In this document: positions 18,017 to 28,106 of the stretch, piece by piece
How the letters are laid out: every line of letters begins with the position of its first letter
Numbering within the stretch: position 1 is the stretch's first letter
NCBI GenBank assembly: GCA_947427095.1
Contig: CANEGO010000004.1
Location: forward strand, 62,001 to 126,000
Direction of reading: 5' to 3'
DNA from: an uncultured Clostridium sp.
Lineage (GTDB): Bacteria > Bacillota_I > Bacilli_A > RF39 > UBA660
DNA: 64,000 nt
The notes under the pieces: model-generated
What the model saw: only the letters and a program-made list of their open reading frames with translations
The model's database searches: none
What the model was told of the DNA's origin: nothing
Translations under genes and position numbers: made by a program

Positions 18017-18779
18017 TATTAACCACCTTATAATATTTGCAATTAACAATTCTTGATAATCCATCTATTGAAAGAATCTCACATTCACTACTTATAAAAA
18101 ATAATGTTTTTTCTTTATTCAACGAGTGTGACTTACCTTTAAATCTTATTTTTACATTCCCGCTTATTATAAAAATAAATTTATCATTTTCTTCTAATGG
18201 TATATTATTCAATTCCGATTCTACTTTTATTTTTTTTAAGTCACCACGATATTGAGGCAATAACCTTTTATAATAATCTACTTCCTTATTTACTTTTCTT
18301 CCCAATTTATCATATATTCTGATTGTTTCATTATTATCAAATAAATTATTATCTTGTTCTTCAAATACTATAGAACCCTTTCTTAATGAATGTATTGTAT
18401 TCTTCGGGATATCCACATAGTCCAAATATGGAAATTTTTTAACACCATTTTCATCTTCTATATTACTTAAATTAGATAGAGATAACCATCTTTCATTCTT
18501 TATAGGATGAATTTGCACAGAAGTATCATTGATATCATTTTCTAATACTTTAAATAATTTATCGGTGAATGGAACAAATACTTTTTCGCATCCCCAAGAT
18601 AACTTATTTAACGTAAAAGGAACTTCAAACCAACCTTTTTTATACAATTCTTCAAGAACATTCAAGTAATCTAAAGTCACTTTGTTATTATCATTTAATA
18701 ATAACTTTAATTTGGAATCTTTAAATGCTGATAAATTAAATTTATTATCATAATTTATTTTTATTATTTTATTACTCAT
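18009..18779 (-). CDS. Mannose-6-phosphate isomerase-like cupin protein
   Basis: This 256-residue protein resembles the short class I phosphomannose isomerases (ManA/GmuF type). It has SVQIHPIKNERW for the zinc-binding QxHP region, DIPKNTIHSL for the IPAGTIHSL loop, and FEEQDNN followed by TIRIYDKLGRKV, parallel to the EIQQNSDTTYRVYDW-type segment. A second cupin half is at the C-terminus. Such enzymes interconvert mannose and fructose 6-phosphates; the key residues are only partly conserved, so a related aldose-ketose isomerisation is possible. ATGA overlap with the upstream SDR gene. Confidence 0.7.
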   Translation of the reverse strand: MSNKIIKINYDNKFNLSAFKDSKLKLLLNDNNKVTLDYLNVLEELYKKGWFEVPFTLNKLSWGCEKVFVPFTDKLFKVLENDINDTSVQIHPIKNERWLSLSNLSNIEDENGVKKFPYLDYVDIPKNTIHSLRKGSIVFEEQDNNLFDNNETIRIYDKLGRKVNKEVDYYKRLLPQYRGDLKKIKVESELNNIPLEENDKFIFIISGNVKIRFKGKSHSLNKEKTLFFISSECEILSIDGLSRIVNCKYYKVVNNV

Positions 18780-19522
18780 ACTAAATTTCTACCCCCATCT
18801 ATTGTAAAAACACTTCCAGTTGTTGCAATAGAAAAATCGTTAATAACATTATAAATATAAGTGGCTATTTCCTCGGGTTCACATATTTTTTTCAATGGTA
18901 TCCTTTCTCGGGTTCTATTAACAGACTCTTTATCAAGGTCAAATCCTTTATTCATATTAGTGAATGTAGCTCCTATAGCTAAAGCATTAACTGTTATCTT
19001 TCTTTCTGATAATTCTAATGCAAAACCTTTTGTCATGATTTCTAAACCAGCTTTTGATATATCATAATGCAATTTATGTATTCTTGGCTTGTTATAATGT
19101 GTAGATATTATATTTAGAATGGTTGAATTATTTTTCATTCTTTTTGCAACTAATTGGCTGACAATAAAAGTTCCATTTATATTCACATCTATAACCTTTT
19201 TCCAATCATCCAAATCTATTTCTAATACATTAGAACATGTTTGGATAGCAGCATTATTTATCAAAATATCTATATTTCCATATTTTAAAAATATTTCTTC
19301 AATAATTAAATTCATTTTTTTATAATTTGTTATATCACAATTGTATACAATTAAATCATCATATTTTTTTATATGATTACATCCAAATTTATCGTTATCA
19401 ATTACTATAACTATGCTACCTTCTTGTTTGAATTTCATTGCAGTAGCCTTTCCTATTCCTCCAGCACCGCCTGTTATTAATACAACTTTCTTATTTAAAT
19501 GTGTTTTATTTTTATTTAACAT
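18776..19522 (-). CDS. Short-chain dehydrogenase/reductase
   Basis: This 248-residue classical SDR has the cofactor loop TGGAGGIGKA, NNAAIQ, the catalytic Ser in IISTHYN and Tyr/Lys in YDISK, and the C-terminal FTIDGGRN. An acidic residue in VIDND after the second strand suggests NAD(H) preference. It is the first gene of the eleven-gene operon. Its AAGGGGG ribosome site comes after a leader containing a terminator. It probably oxidises or reduces a hydroxyl or keto group on the pathway's scaffold. Substrate unknown. Confidence 0.9.
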   Translation of the reverse strand: MLNKNKTHLNKKVVLITGGAGGIGKATAMKFKQEGSIVIVIDNDKFGCNHIKKYDDLIVYNCDITNYKKMNLIIEEIFLKYGNIDILINNAAIQTCSNVLEIDLDDWKKVIDVNINGTFIVSQLVAKRMKNNSTILNIISTHYNKPRIHKLHYDISKAGLEIMTKGFALELSERKITVNALAIGATFTNMNKGFDLDKESVNRTRERIPLKKICEPEEIATYIYNVINDFSIATTGSVFTIDGGRNLV

Positions 19523-19568
19523 CAGATTTTAATCCCCCTTTTCTTAAAATATTATTATATTAAACCAA

Positions 19569-19658
19569 TAAAAAGGTGGCAAAAACACATAAGTGCTTGC
19601 CACCATGAAAATACTGCCACCATTTGGGCAAACACTAGCACCCAAATTGATTTAATTT
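19569..19658 (-). promoter_or_regulatory. Structured 5' leader with terminator upstream of SDR operon (leader L2)
   Basis: On the minus strand the leader folds as an ATTTGGG / CCCAAAT hairpin, then two copies of GGTGGCA ten bases apart, then a terminator (19569-19604; GGTGGCAA / TTTGCCACC with an inner GCAC / GTGT pair and a T-run). Either GGTGGCA copy can pair with the TGCCACC of the terminator, so alternative folds are possible. The ribosome site of the SDR gene lies beyond the terminator, which implies read-through control. Confidence 0.6.
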
Positions 19659-19664
19659 GCAATT

Positions 19665-19693
19665 ACCTTACTATAATTGGAAAAAATTGTCAA
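19665..19693 (-). promoter_or_regulatory. Promoter of SDR operon
   Basis: TTGACA (19688-19693), a 17-base spacer and TAAGGT (19665-19670) on the minus strand. The -35 is perfect and the -10 is weak. Confidence 0.65.
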
Positions 19694-19759
19694 TACATTA
19701 TGTTAATCCTTTTTTAAAATGGTTCCAAACAGATATAGTATAATTTCTACAATAATTAA

Positions 19760-19785
19760 AAAAACAGGATATTAAATCTTGTCAA
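19760..19785 (-). terminator. Probable terminator of the AMP-ligase unit
   Basis: ACAAGAT / ATCCTGT with one mismatch, followed on the minus strand by TTTTTTT, just after the stop of the one-helix peptide gene. Confidence 0.5.
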
Positions 19786-19976
19786 TTTCTATTTTTAGTT
19801 AGTATAAATCCAACCAATCCAACAATAACTATTATCATGCCCACAATAAGTATCCCACCATTACTTTCCTTGCCTGAAATGGCTTCTTTAGCTATTGAAG
19901 CGGTATATAATGAATCATAATACTTAATTGTTAATTTATCAAATAAACTTAATGTCTTTGTCATACTTTGTTCCAA
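19782..19976 (-). CDS. Small single-helix membrane protein, unknown
   Basis: This 64-residue protein has a hydrophilic, serine- and threonine-containing N-terminal half, a KESNGG turn, and a C-terminal membrane helix (GGILIVGMIIVIVGLVGFIL) ending in KNRN. It has an AAGGAGGAAT site upstream of the ATG at 19976. It follows the 7TM protein gene by about 35 bases and ends in a terminator, so it is the third gene of the AMP-ligase unit. I do not recognise a family. The tail-anchored shape could fit a small membrane partner of the preceding 7TM protein. Confidence 0.65.
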   Translation of the reverse strand: MEQSMTKTLSLFDKLTIKYYDSLYTASIAKEAISGKESNGGILIVGMIIVIVGLVGFILTKNRN

Positions 19977-20010
19977 TTTAATTCCTCCTTAAAAAAGAAA
20001 AGTTCTTTTA

Positions 20011-20700
20011 CTACTTCTCTTTCTTTTGTTTTAATTTTCGCGTATCAACTTCATCAAAGTTTCCTTCAATTGAAAAATATATCATATAAGTTACGAATAT
20101 TTCCATAGATGTCATTAATAATAATTCTGGATGCGTTGATTGAATTAACATTACCACTATACCACCAGCAATATATATAAATAATGGTGAATATTTTTTC
20201 ACATCAAATTTTTTAGAATTTTTAAACATACTAAATATTCCTATAAGAGTTAATATTTCAGATAAAACATATATCATTTTAGCAGCCATTCCATATGAAT
20301 ATACTTTTCCATTAGTATTAACATAGTTTAATGGTAAAATAAATATTAATGCTGTAAAAACTATAAATAAAGCTATCACTATCTTTTTCAACTTAACATA
20401 ATTTCTATTATTATCTAAATTATATGATATTACGAAAATATATAAAGTAAATAATAATATCCATATAAGTAGATAAACCAAATAAATTCTAGAAACAATA
20501 TAATTTATTACTGGCATGGTTTGATAATTTAAAACCGTATAAAAACATGCAAATCCAATTATTATTCCAATAAAATTAGTAAAAACCAAAGATTTAAAAA
20601 TACGATGTTTTAATGTATCATTTGTTTTTCTTTTACAATTGAATAAAAGCATTATACTATAAAACGCACTTAATATACAAAAATATAAATTACTTATCAT
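20011..20700 (-). CDS. 7TM sensor-type membrane protein lacking an effector domain
   Basis: This 229-residue protein has about seven membrane helices and a short charged tail (FDEVDTRKLKQKKEK). The end of the last helices, ELLLMTSMEIFVTYMIYFSI followed by EGN, closely resembles the membrane-sensing part of certain Firmicute histidine kinases, where such a segment reads into IENPD and then the coiled coil and HisKA domain. Here the protein stops about 15 residues later, so there is no kinase. The stop is a normal TAG with no kinase-like frame beyond it; the next gene is the one-helix peptide. Either a streamlined sensor or a family that merely shares the fold. Function unknown. Confidence 0.6.
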   Translation of the reverse strand: MISNLYFCILSAFYSIMLLFNCKRKTNDTLKHRIFKSLVFTNFIGIIIGFACFYTVLNYQTMPVINYIVSRIYLVYLLIWILLFTLYIFVISYNLDNNRNYVKLKKIVIALFIVFTALIFILPLNYVNTNGKVYSYGMAAKMIYVLSEILTLIGIFSMFKNSKKFDVKKYSPLFIYIAGGIVVMLIQSTHPELLLMTSMEIFVTYMIYFSIEGNFDEVDTRKLKQKKEK

Positions 20701-20738
20701 AAAAAGCCTCCTACATTTTTATTGTAACATAATAATAT

Positions 20739-22754
20739 TTAAATATTTAAATTTTTTATAGGATCTTTACACTTTTCTTTTGATTGTGAATCATCACTAA
20801 ATTTGTTAACATTTGTAATTTTATAACAAATACTTTTTCTTTTTTCTTCCTTAATGCCTTCTTTTTCTTCTTTTTCAGTCACTATTTTTCTTGCGTTATC
20901 CAAAATAATATCATCATCAATGTTTGTGCTGTTCTCTATTTCACATATATAATCATATTTTAAATCAGATGAGTTTTTTATTTTGCAACTAATTCCCTCG
21001 TGCATTGAGTTCAATAAATCTACAATTTCAATTGCCTTAAAATCTTTTTTACCAATTTTAGTAAGAGGAATTTGATCTACTATAATAACATCAAAAATAT
21101 TATTTCTTTCATTCATATTATCAGAAACAATATTTTTAACCAATTCTTCAACTATGGCTTCATCAGAATTTTCAGTATTATTCAAAGAAACATAAGCTTT
21201 TGGCACTTCCCCTTTTGCATGAAAAGGGTCTTTCATTGGAACAATAACACAATCTTTTATAATGTCTAATGTTTCTACCATATCTTCTATTGCTGGACTA
21301 GCAATTTTATAACCATTATACATAGTTATCATTTTTCTCATTCTTCCTATAATATCTAATTCACCATTTTCATCTAGAAAACCAACATCACCAGTACGAT
21401 AATATATATTCCCATCAGTATCTTTATACAAAACTTTCTTAGTTTCTTCTTCCATATTATAATATCCTGACATAACAGTAGGGCCGCTTATCACAACTTC
21501 TCCTATTTCTCCAACCGGTAATATTTCTTTAGTATCTAAATCTATTATACTTATATTTACATGGTTAAATGGTTTTCCTACTTTCTTTTTATCGCATCCT
21601 TCAAAAATGGTACAAGTTGCAGCCGCAGAAGTTTCAGAGCTACCATAACCAGTATCAATTTTAACTTTTTCCTTTTTTAAAGGTTGCCTTTGACTAAAAA
21701 AATCATTTAATTCATCAAGTACTTTAGGCACAACCTTTTGTCCACCTACTATAATTATATCAATAAATGATAAATCAGTTTTTTTACCTGTTTCCAACTC
21801 CCTTTTTTCAATGTTAATTTTAAACTCCTCTAAAAAAGATGGCACAGTAAAGATAATATTAGGATTTTTATCACATATATCTCTTATAAAGGTTTCTACT
21901 GAGTATAAAGGTTCTAACTCAACCGGAATTCCAAGTGTTATAGGTACATTTAAATTATCTAAAAATCCAAACGCTGTGTACATTGAAATATTGCCTAAAA
22001 TTTTAGTATCATATTTTAAAATTTTAGTAAGTTCTTCAGTTTCCATATGATATTGAGCTAAAGCAACACCATTTTTATTAGTTAATTCAACTCCTTTAGG
22101 AACACCAGTGGTACCCCCAGTATGAACAATTAAAGCAATATCATCGCTTAAACCTTCAAAATTCATTTCATATTTACCAAATATATTTTTTAAGTTTTTG
22201 CCTTTATTAAAAAAATCGTTCCACATAATAAAATTTGAAGTTGAAAGTGCTTCTTTAACGTCCAATCTTAGCTCTTTTGATTTTTTTACTAATTCTTTAT
22301 TTCTTAGACTTTTTAATTGTACTCCAAATGGAATTGAATTAGAATAAGGTGCAATTATACATTTAATCTTCTTATCACTTAATTCATTTAATGCATTACT
22401 TAAATTTTTACAATTAACATCAGAACAAACAACAACTCCTCCATCAATTTCTTCAAGATAGTTTTTTATATCTCTTGATGACGACAACGGATGTATTGGA
22501 TTTACTATAGCTCCAATCATATTAAGAGCATAATAGGAATACAAAAATTCAGGAGTATTTATAGGCATAAGTGTAACTATATCACCTTTTTTTATTCCTA
22601 ATTCTTTAAAAGAATTTGCAGTTATTGTAACGTTTCTAAAAAATTCATCATATGTTATATTTTTTTCCATATAATAAAATACAGTTTTATTAAGATGATT
22701 TTTATGTTGATTATATATATTTTCTATTATAGATATAGCAGGAATATTACTCAT
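20739..22754 (-). CDS. AMP-dependent synthetase/ligase with C-terminal extension
   Basis: This 671-residue ANL-superfamily adenylating enzyme has the core motif A3 HTGGTTGVPKG, A5 TGYGSSETSA, the YYRTGDVGFLDENGELDIIG region (A7-A8), and the catalytic lysine in LTKIGKKDF (A10). It activates a carboxylic acid as acyl-AMP, with CoA or a carrier thiol as the usual acceptor. No carrier domain is attached or seen nearby. After the A10 lysine there are about 100 extra residues, charged and low in hydrophobics, with cysteines (CKI, YICEIE, ICYKI, EKCKD). First gene of its unit, behind a terminator-containing leader. Confidence 0.88.
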   Translation of the reverse strand: MSNIPAISIIENIYNQHKNHLNKTVFYYMEKNITYDEFFRNVTITANSFKELGIKKGDIVTLMPINTPEFLYSYYALNMIGAIVNPIHPLSSSRDIKNYLEEIDGGVVVCSDVNCKNLSNALNELSDKKIKCIIAPYSNSIPFGVQLKSLRNKELVKKSKELRLDVKEALSTSNFIMWNDFFNKGKNLKNIFGKYEMNFEGLSDDIALIVHTGGTTGVPKGVELTNKNGVALAQYHMETEELTKILKYDTKILGNISMYTAFGFLDNLNVPITLGIPVELEPLYSVETFIRDICDKNPNIIFTVPSFLEEFKINIEKRELETGKKTDLSFIDIIIVGGQKVVPKVLDELNDFFSQRQPLKKEKVKIDTGYGSSETSAAATCTIFEGCDKKKVGKPFNHVNISIIDLDTKEILPVGEIGEVVISGPTVMSGYYNMEEETKKVLYKDTDGNIYYRTGDVGFLDENGELDIIGRMRKMITMYNGYKIASPAIEDMVETLDIIKDCVIVPMKDPFHAKGEVPKAYVSLNNTENSDEAIVEELVKNIVSDNMNERNNIFDVIIVDQIPLTKIGKKDFKAIEIVDLLNSMHEGISCKIKNSSDLKYDYICEIENSTNIDDDIILDNARKIVTEKEEKEGIKEEKRKSICYKITNVNKFSDDSQSKEKCKDPIKNLNI

Positions 22755-22782
22755 CTTTATTTCTCCTCCTTATTTTTTAAAG

Positions 22783-22868
22783 AAAAAAGTGTCTTGTTTG
22801 CAAACAAGACACTTAAGAATTGCTTGCACAAATGTTTCTGTACAAGCAAACATTAACAAAAATTACGA
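22783..22868 (-). promoter_or_regulatory. 5' leader with strong terminator upstream of AMP-ligase (leader L3)
   Basis: On the minus strand a TTGCTTG / CAAGCAA hairpin is followed by a perfect 14-base-pair inverted repeat (AAGTGTCTTGTTTG with its complement, 22787-22814) and a T-run, all before the AGGAGGAG ribosome site. Transcription must read through this terminator to express the ligase, so control by attenuation is likely. Confidence 0.65.
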
Positions 22869-22873
22869 AGTAT

Positions 22874-22902
22874 ATACTACTCATATTCTTTCTTTTTGTC
22901 AA
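22874..22902 (-). promoter_or_regulatory. Promoter of AMP-ligase unit
   Basis: TTGACA (22897-22902), 17-base spacer, TAGTAT (22874-22879) on the minus strand. Same -35 and spacer as the promoters at 9456 and 19665. Confidence 0.72.
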
Positions 22903-22943
22903 GTTTTGCTAGCAAATGTTATTTTTTTATTATTTTAAAGTTA

Positions 22944-25275
<2,332 letters not shown>

Positions 25276-26181
25276 TTAATGACAGCTTTTTATAATTGTA
25301 TTTACCTTATTTATAAGTAGTTGACAAATTTCCTCATCACTAACTAAAGTAATAGAAAAAGTCTTATATCCAATTCTATTTATACTAGCACCGCAATGAT
25401 ATAAATATTTATTATCTATTATAAAATATCTATCATGATATGTATTATTATATATAACATTTAAATTATGATACTGTTTATTATATTTTAAGATATCTTG
25501 TTTTGTTAATAAGTTATTTTCTCTTGTTATAATTATTACTTCTGTATTTAATCTCTTAACAATATCTAACAAAGTATTATCAGCATAGGAATCAATTATG
25601 ATTAATCTATTTTTAGACTTGTTTAATATTTCTTGTATTTTAGAATAGGCATCAAATATTTGACCATTAAAATATATATCATTAACTCTCTTCTTTTCTT
25701 CAAATTTCAAAAACGATTCTTGTAATAATTTTATATCTTCTGTATTTTTTATTACTTGATTATTGATATATTTTTGTTCTAATAAATCATTTCCAATATA
25801 ATGCCTCATAATTACAAAGGCGTCCATAATTGATATACTTACATTTGTTGCAGTCCTTGATTTTATGATGGTTGCTAACATTGCAACTCCCTGTTCAGTA
25901 AAAACTCTAATATTATATCTTCGTCCACCATGATTATTATTTTTTGAACTTGAGGTCAAATATTTTGACCTCAAGTTATAATATTCATCATCGGTTAAAA
26001 TCCAAGAAAATCTCTCCGGAAATTTTTCTATATTATTTCTTACAGCTTGATTTATCTCTTTCGTACCATTTTTACATTCGTAAAGTCGGGCTAAATCACT
26101 ATCTAACATCACTTGTTTTCCTCTTATTTCGTATATTAAATCCTCAATTTTATTATTCTTCTTTATCATTAATTCATTCAT
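25276..26181 (-). CDS. ORF6N-domain protein with PLD-like C-terminus
   Basis: This 301-residue protein carries an ORF6N (KilA-N related) DNA-binding domain at residues ~8-105: VMLDSDLARLYECKNGTKEINQAV, FPERFSW, then FTEQGVAMLATIIKS. A linker of predicted coiled coil (about 115-160) follows. The C-terminal region contains IIDSYADNTLLDIVKRL and YHDRYFIIDNKYLYHCGASIN, like the HxD and GaSxN elements of phospholipase D-fold proteins. Such two-part proteins are common in gut Bacillota and Bacteroidota and are often linked to mobile DNA. Role unknown; DNA binding is the safest inference. It is flanked by non-coding DNA and sits as an insertion between ligA and recA. Confidence 0.8.
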   Translation of the reverse strand: MNELMIKKNNKIEDLIYEIRGKQVMLDSDLARLYECKNGTKEINQAVRNNIEKFPERFSWILTDDEYYNLRSKYLTSSSKNNNHGGRRYNIRVFTEQGVAMLATIIKSRTATNVSISIMDAFVIMRHYIGNDLLEQKYINNQVIKNTEDIKLLQESFLKFEEKKRVNDIYFNGQIFDAYSKIQEILNKSKNRLIIIDSYADNTLLDIVKRLNTEVIIITRENNLLTKQDILKYNKQYHNLNVIYNNTYHDRYFIIDNKYLYHCGASINRIGYKTFSITLVSDEEICQLLINKVNTIIKSCH

Positions 26182-26279
26182 CTTTTCCCACCTTTTTTAT
26201 AATTAAATACATAATTTTATAATGAATTTATCACTCGTCATTAGATATATTGAGATTTTTATTTTACTTTTCTTTTTTA

Positions 26280-26303
26280 AAAAAAATCGGAAACTCCGAT
26301 TTC
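26280..26303 (-). terminator. recA terminator
   Basis: AAATCGGA / TCCGATTT hairpin with an eight-base T-run on the minus strand, directly after recA. Confidence 0.85.
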
Positions 26304-26307
26304 TTTA

Positions 26308-27324
26308 CTAAGCTTTTTTTCTATCTATTTTTAATATTCCGTGGCTTTCACGTACCTTATTTTCGATTTCTTCTTTTATCTTTGGATTGTCTTTTAAAAA
26401 TTGTTTAGCATTCTCTTTACCTTGTCCGATCTTTTCACCTTTATAAGCATACCAAGCACCACTTTTATCAACAATTCCAATCTCTGATGCTAAATCAAGA
26501 ATCTCAGCTTCTCTTGAGACACCAACACCATACATTATTTCAACTGGAGCAGTTTTGAATGGTGGTGCCACTTTATTTTTAACAACCTTAACATTTGTCT
26601 TATTACCAATTACATTATCTCCGTTTTTAATTTGTTCGCCACGTCTTACGTCTAACCTTATTGTAGAGTAAAACTTAAGAGCCCTTCCTCCTGGTGTTGT
26701 TTCTGGATTACCAAACAAAACTCCAACCTTTTCTCTTAATTGATTAATAAATATCGCTATTGTATTGGTTTTGTTAATCGTACCAGATAATTTTCTTAAC
26801 GCTTGGCTCATTAAACGAGCTTGAAGACCAACGTGAGAATCTCCCATCTCACCTTCTATTTCAGCTTGTGGAACCAAGGCCGCAACAGAATCTATTACAA
26901 CTATGTTTATCGCTTCACTTTTAACTAGTGCATCACATATTTCTAAAGCTTGCTCACCAGTATCAGGCTGTGATAACAATAAATCATTTATGTTGACACC
27001 AAGATTTTTTGCATATACTGGATCAAGAGCATGTTCTGCATCAATAAAAGCTGCTTTTCCACCTGCTTTTTGTACTTCTGCTATTGCATGAAGTGCAAAA
27101 GTGGTTTTACCAGAAGATTCTGGGCCATATATTTCTATAATTCTTCCCTTAGGATACCCACCAACACCTAACGCTATATCTAAGGTTAAAGACCCGCTTG
27201 ATACAACATCTATTTCATTATGGGTTTCTTCCCCTAATTTCATTATTGAACCTTTTCCGAATTGTTTTTCTATGTCAGCAAGAACTTGTTCTAAAGTCTT
27301 GTCTTGTTCTACTTTTTTTGCCAT
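26308..27324 (-). CDS. recA: Recombinase RecA
   Basis: This complete 338-residue RecA is the DNA-strand-exchange ATPase and SOS co-protease. It shows Walker [10 protein letters not shown], the [11 protein letters not shown] Walker B strand, the L1 loop around [20 protein letters not shown] and L2 around [21 protein letters not shown]. The ATG at 27324 has GGAGGATATAA before it. A LexA-type SOS box lies about 70 bases upstream (27393-27406), so induction on DNA damage is expected. It has its own terminator. Confidence 0.98.
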   Translation of the reverse strand: MAKKVEQDKTLEQVLADIEKQFGKGSIMKLGEETHNEIDVVSSGSLTLDIALGVGGYPKGRIIEIYGPESSGKTTFALHAIAEVQKAGGKAAFIDAEHALDPVYAKNLGVNINDLLLSQPDTGEQALEICDALVKSEAINIVVIDSVAALVPQAEIEGEMGDSHVGLQARLMSQALRKLSGTINKTNTIAIFINQLREKVGVLFGNPETTPGGRALKFYSTIRLDVRRGEQIKNGDNVIGNKTNVKVVKNKVAPPFKTAPVEIMYGVGVSREAEILDLASEIGIVDKSGAWYAYKGEKIGQGKENAKQFLKDNPKIKEEIENKVRESHGILKIDRKKA

Positions 27325-27392
27325 TTATATCCTCCAATCATGTAGTACAACAACATTATAAATGATTAAAAAATAAAAATCAAGTGTTTTTT

Positions 27393-27406
27393 CGAACAAA
27401 TGTTTG
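27393..27406. promoter_or_regulatory. SOS box (LexA/DinR operator) upstream of recA
   Basis: CGAACAAATGTTTG matches the Gram-positive LexA operator CGAACRNRYGTTYC at all but the last position. It lies between recA and its upstream neighbour, as expected for the recA promoter. Confidence 0.8.
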
Positions 27407-27435
27407 AACACTGCAAAATATTGTTTACAAAAAAC

Positions 27436-27467
27436 AAAAAATTCCCTATCAAAAAAGGAATTTTTTT
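27436..27467 (-). terminator. pgsA terminator
   Basis: AAAAATTCC / GGAATTTTT hairpin with an A/T tract on both sides, downstream of pgsA on the minus strand. Confidence 0.72.
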
Positions 27468-27483
27468 ATTCTTAACTAATCTA

Positions 27484-28095
27484 TTACTTTTTTTCCTGTT
27501 TTTCTGTTTTATCAAAAATCAAATCCTTATTCATAACATAATACTGAACTCCAGATATAATAGAAAATATAGTAGCCAGAACTAATAAGAAATTAGCTAC
27601 ATCAAAATTAAATAATTCAAATGGTAAATTATAACAAAGAGTTAATACTATTCCAAACATTAAGAACGTTGTCTTAATCTTGCCAGACTTAATTGCAGCC
27701 ACAACTTTTCCTTTGCTGCCAGCAATCATTTTTATTGTATCAACAACCGTATCTCTAAATATAATGATAACGGTTATTATGGGAGCTACAAAACCTTGAG
27801 CACTTAGTATTATAAGAGTTGAGTTAACAAGCATTTTATCCGCAATAGCGTCAACCATTTTTCCAAAATCAGTTACCATGTTATACTTTCTTGCTATGTA
27901 ACCATCTAGAAAGTCGGTAATTGACGCAACAGCGAAAATTCCCGCCACAATAAAATACTTAATATCAACCGTTATCGTTCCAATTAAAATCTTTGGAAAC
28001 TCAATATTTACCATATAAAAAGGAAAAAGTAACACGGCAATTAAAACCACCGTCAAAAATATTCTAACCATCGTTAATTTATTTGCTAAATTCAT
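27484..28095 (-). CDS. pgsA: CDP-diacylglycerol-glycerol-3-phosphate 3-phosphatidyltransferase
   Basis: This 203-residue integral membrane CDP-alcohol phosphatidyltransferase has the family signature DG-x2-AR-x8-G-x3-D-x3-D visible from DFLDGYIARKYN to GKMVDAIADK. It makes phosphatidylglycerol phosphate, precursor of the phosphatidylglycerol used by LtaS. Length, the NLANKLTMVRI start and the position next to recA and a rodZ-like gene are as in many Bacilli. AAGGGGTGG precedes the ATG. Confidence 0.93.
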   Translation of the reverse strand: MNLANKLTMVRIFLTVVLIAVLLFPFYMVNIEFPKILIGTITVDIKYFIVAGIFAVASITDFLDGYIARKYNMVTDFGKMVDAIADKMLVNSTLIILSAQGFVAPIITVIIIFRDTVVDTIKMIAGSKGKVVAAIKSGKIKTTFLMFGIVLTLCYNLPFELFNFDVANFLLVLATIFSIISGVQYYVMNKDLIFDKTEKQEKK

Positions 28096-28106
28096 AATTC
28101 CACCCC

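Noticed and set aside
17414-18064. Longer start of the HAD phosphatase
   Set aside because: It gives a 56-base overlap and no ribosome site; ATG 18016 has AAGGTGG at proper spacing.
26903-27361. Plus-strand frames opposite recA
   Set aside because: They are antisense to a complete, conserved recA; no ribosome site.
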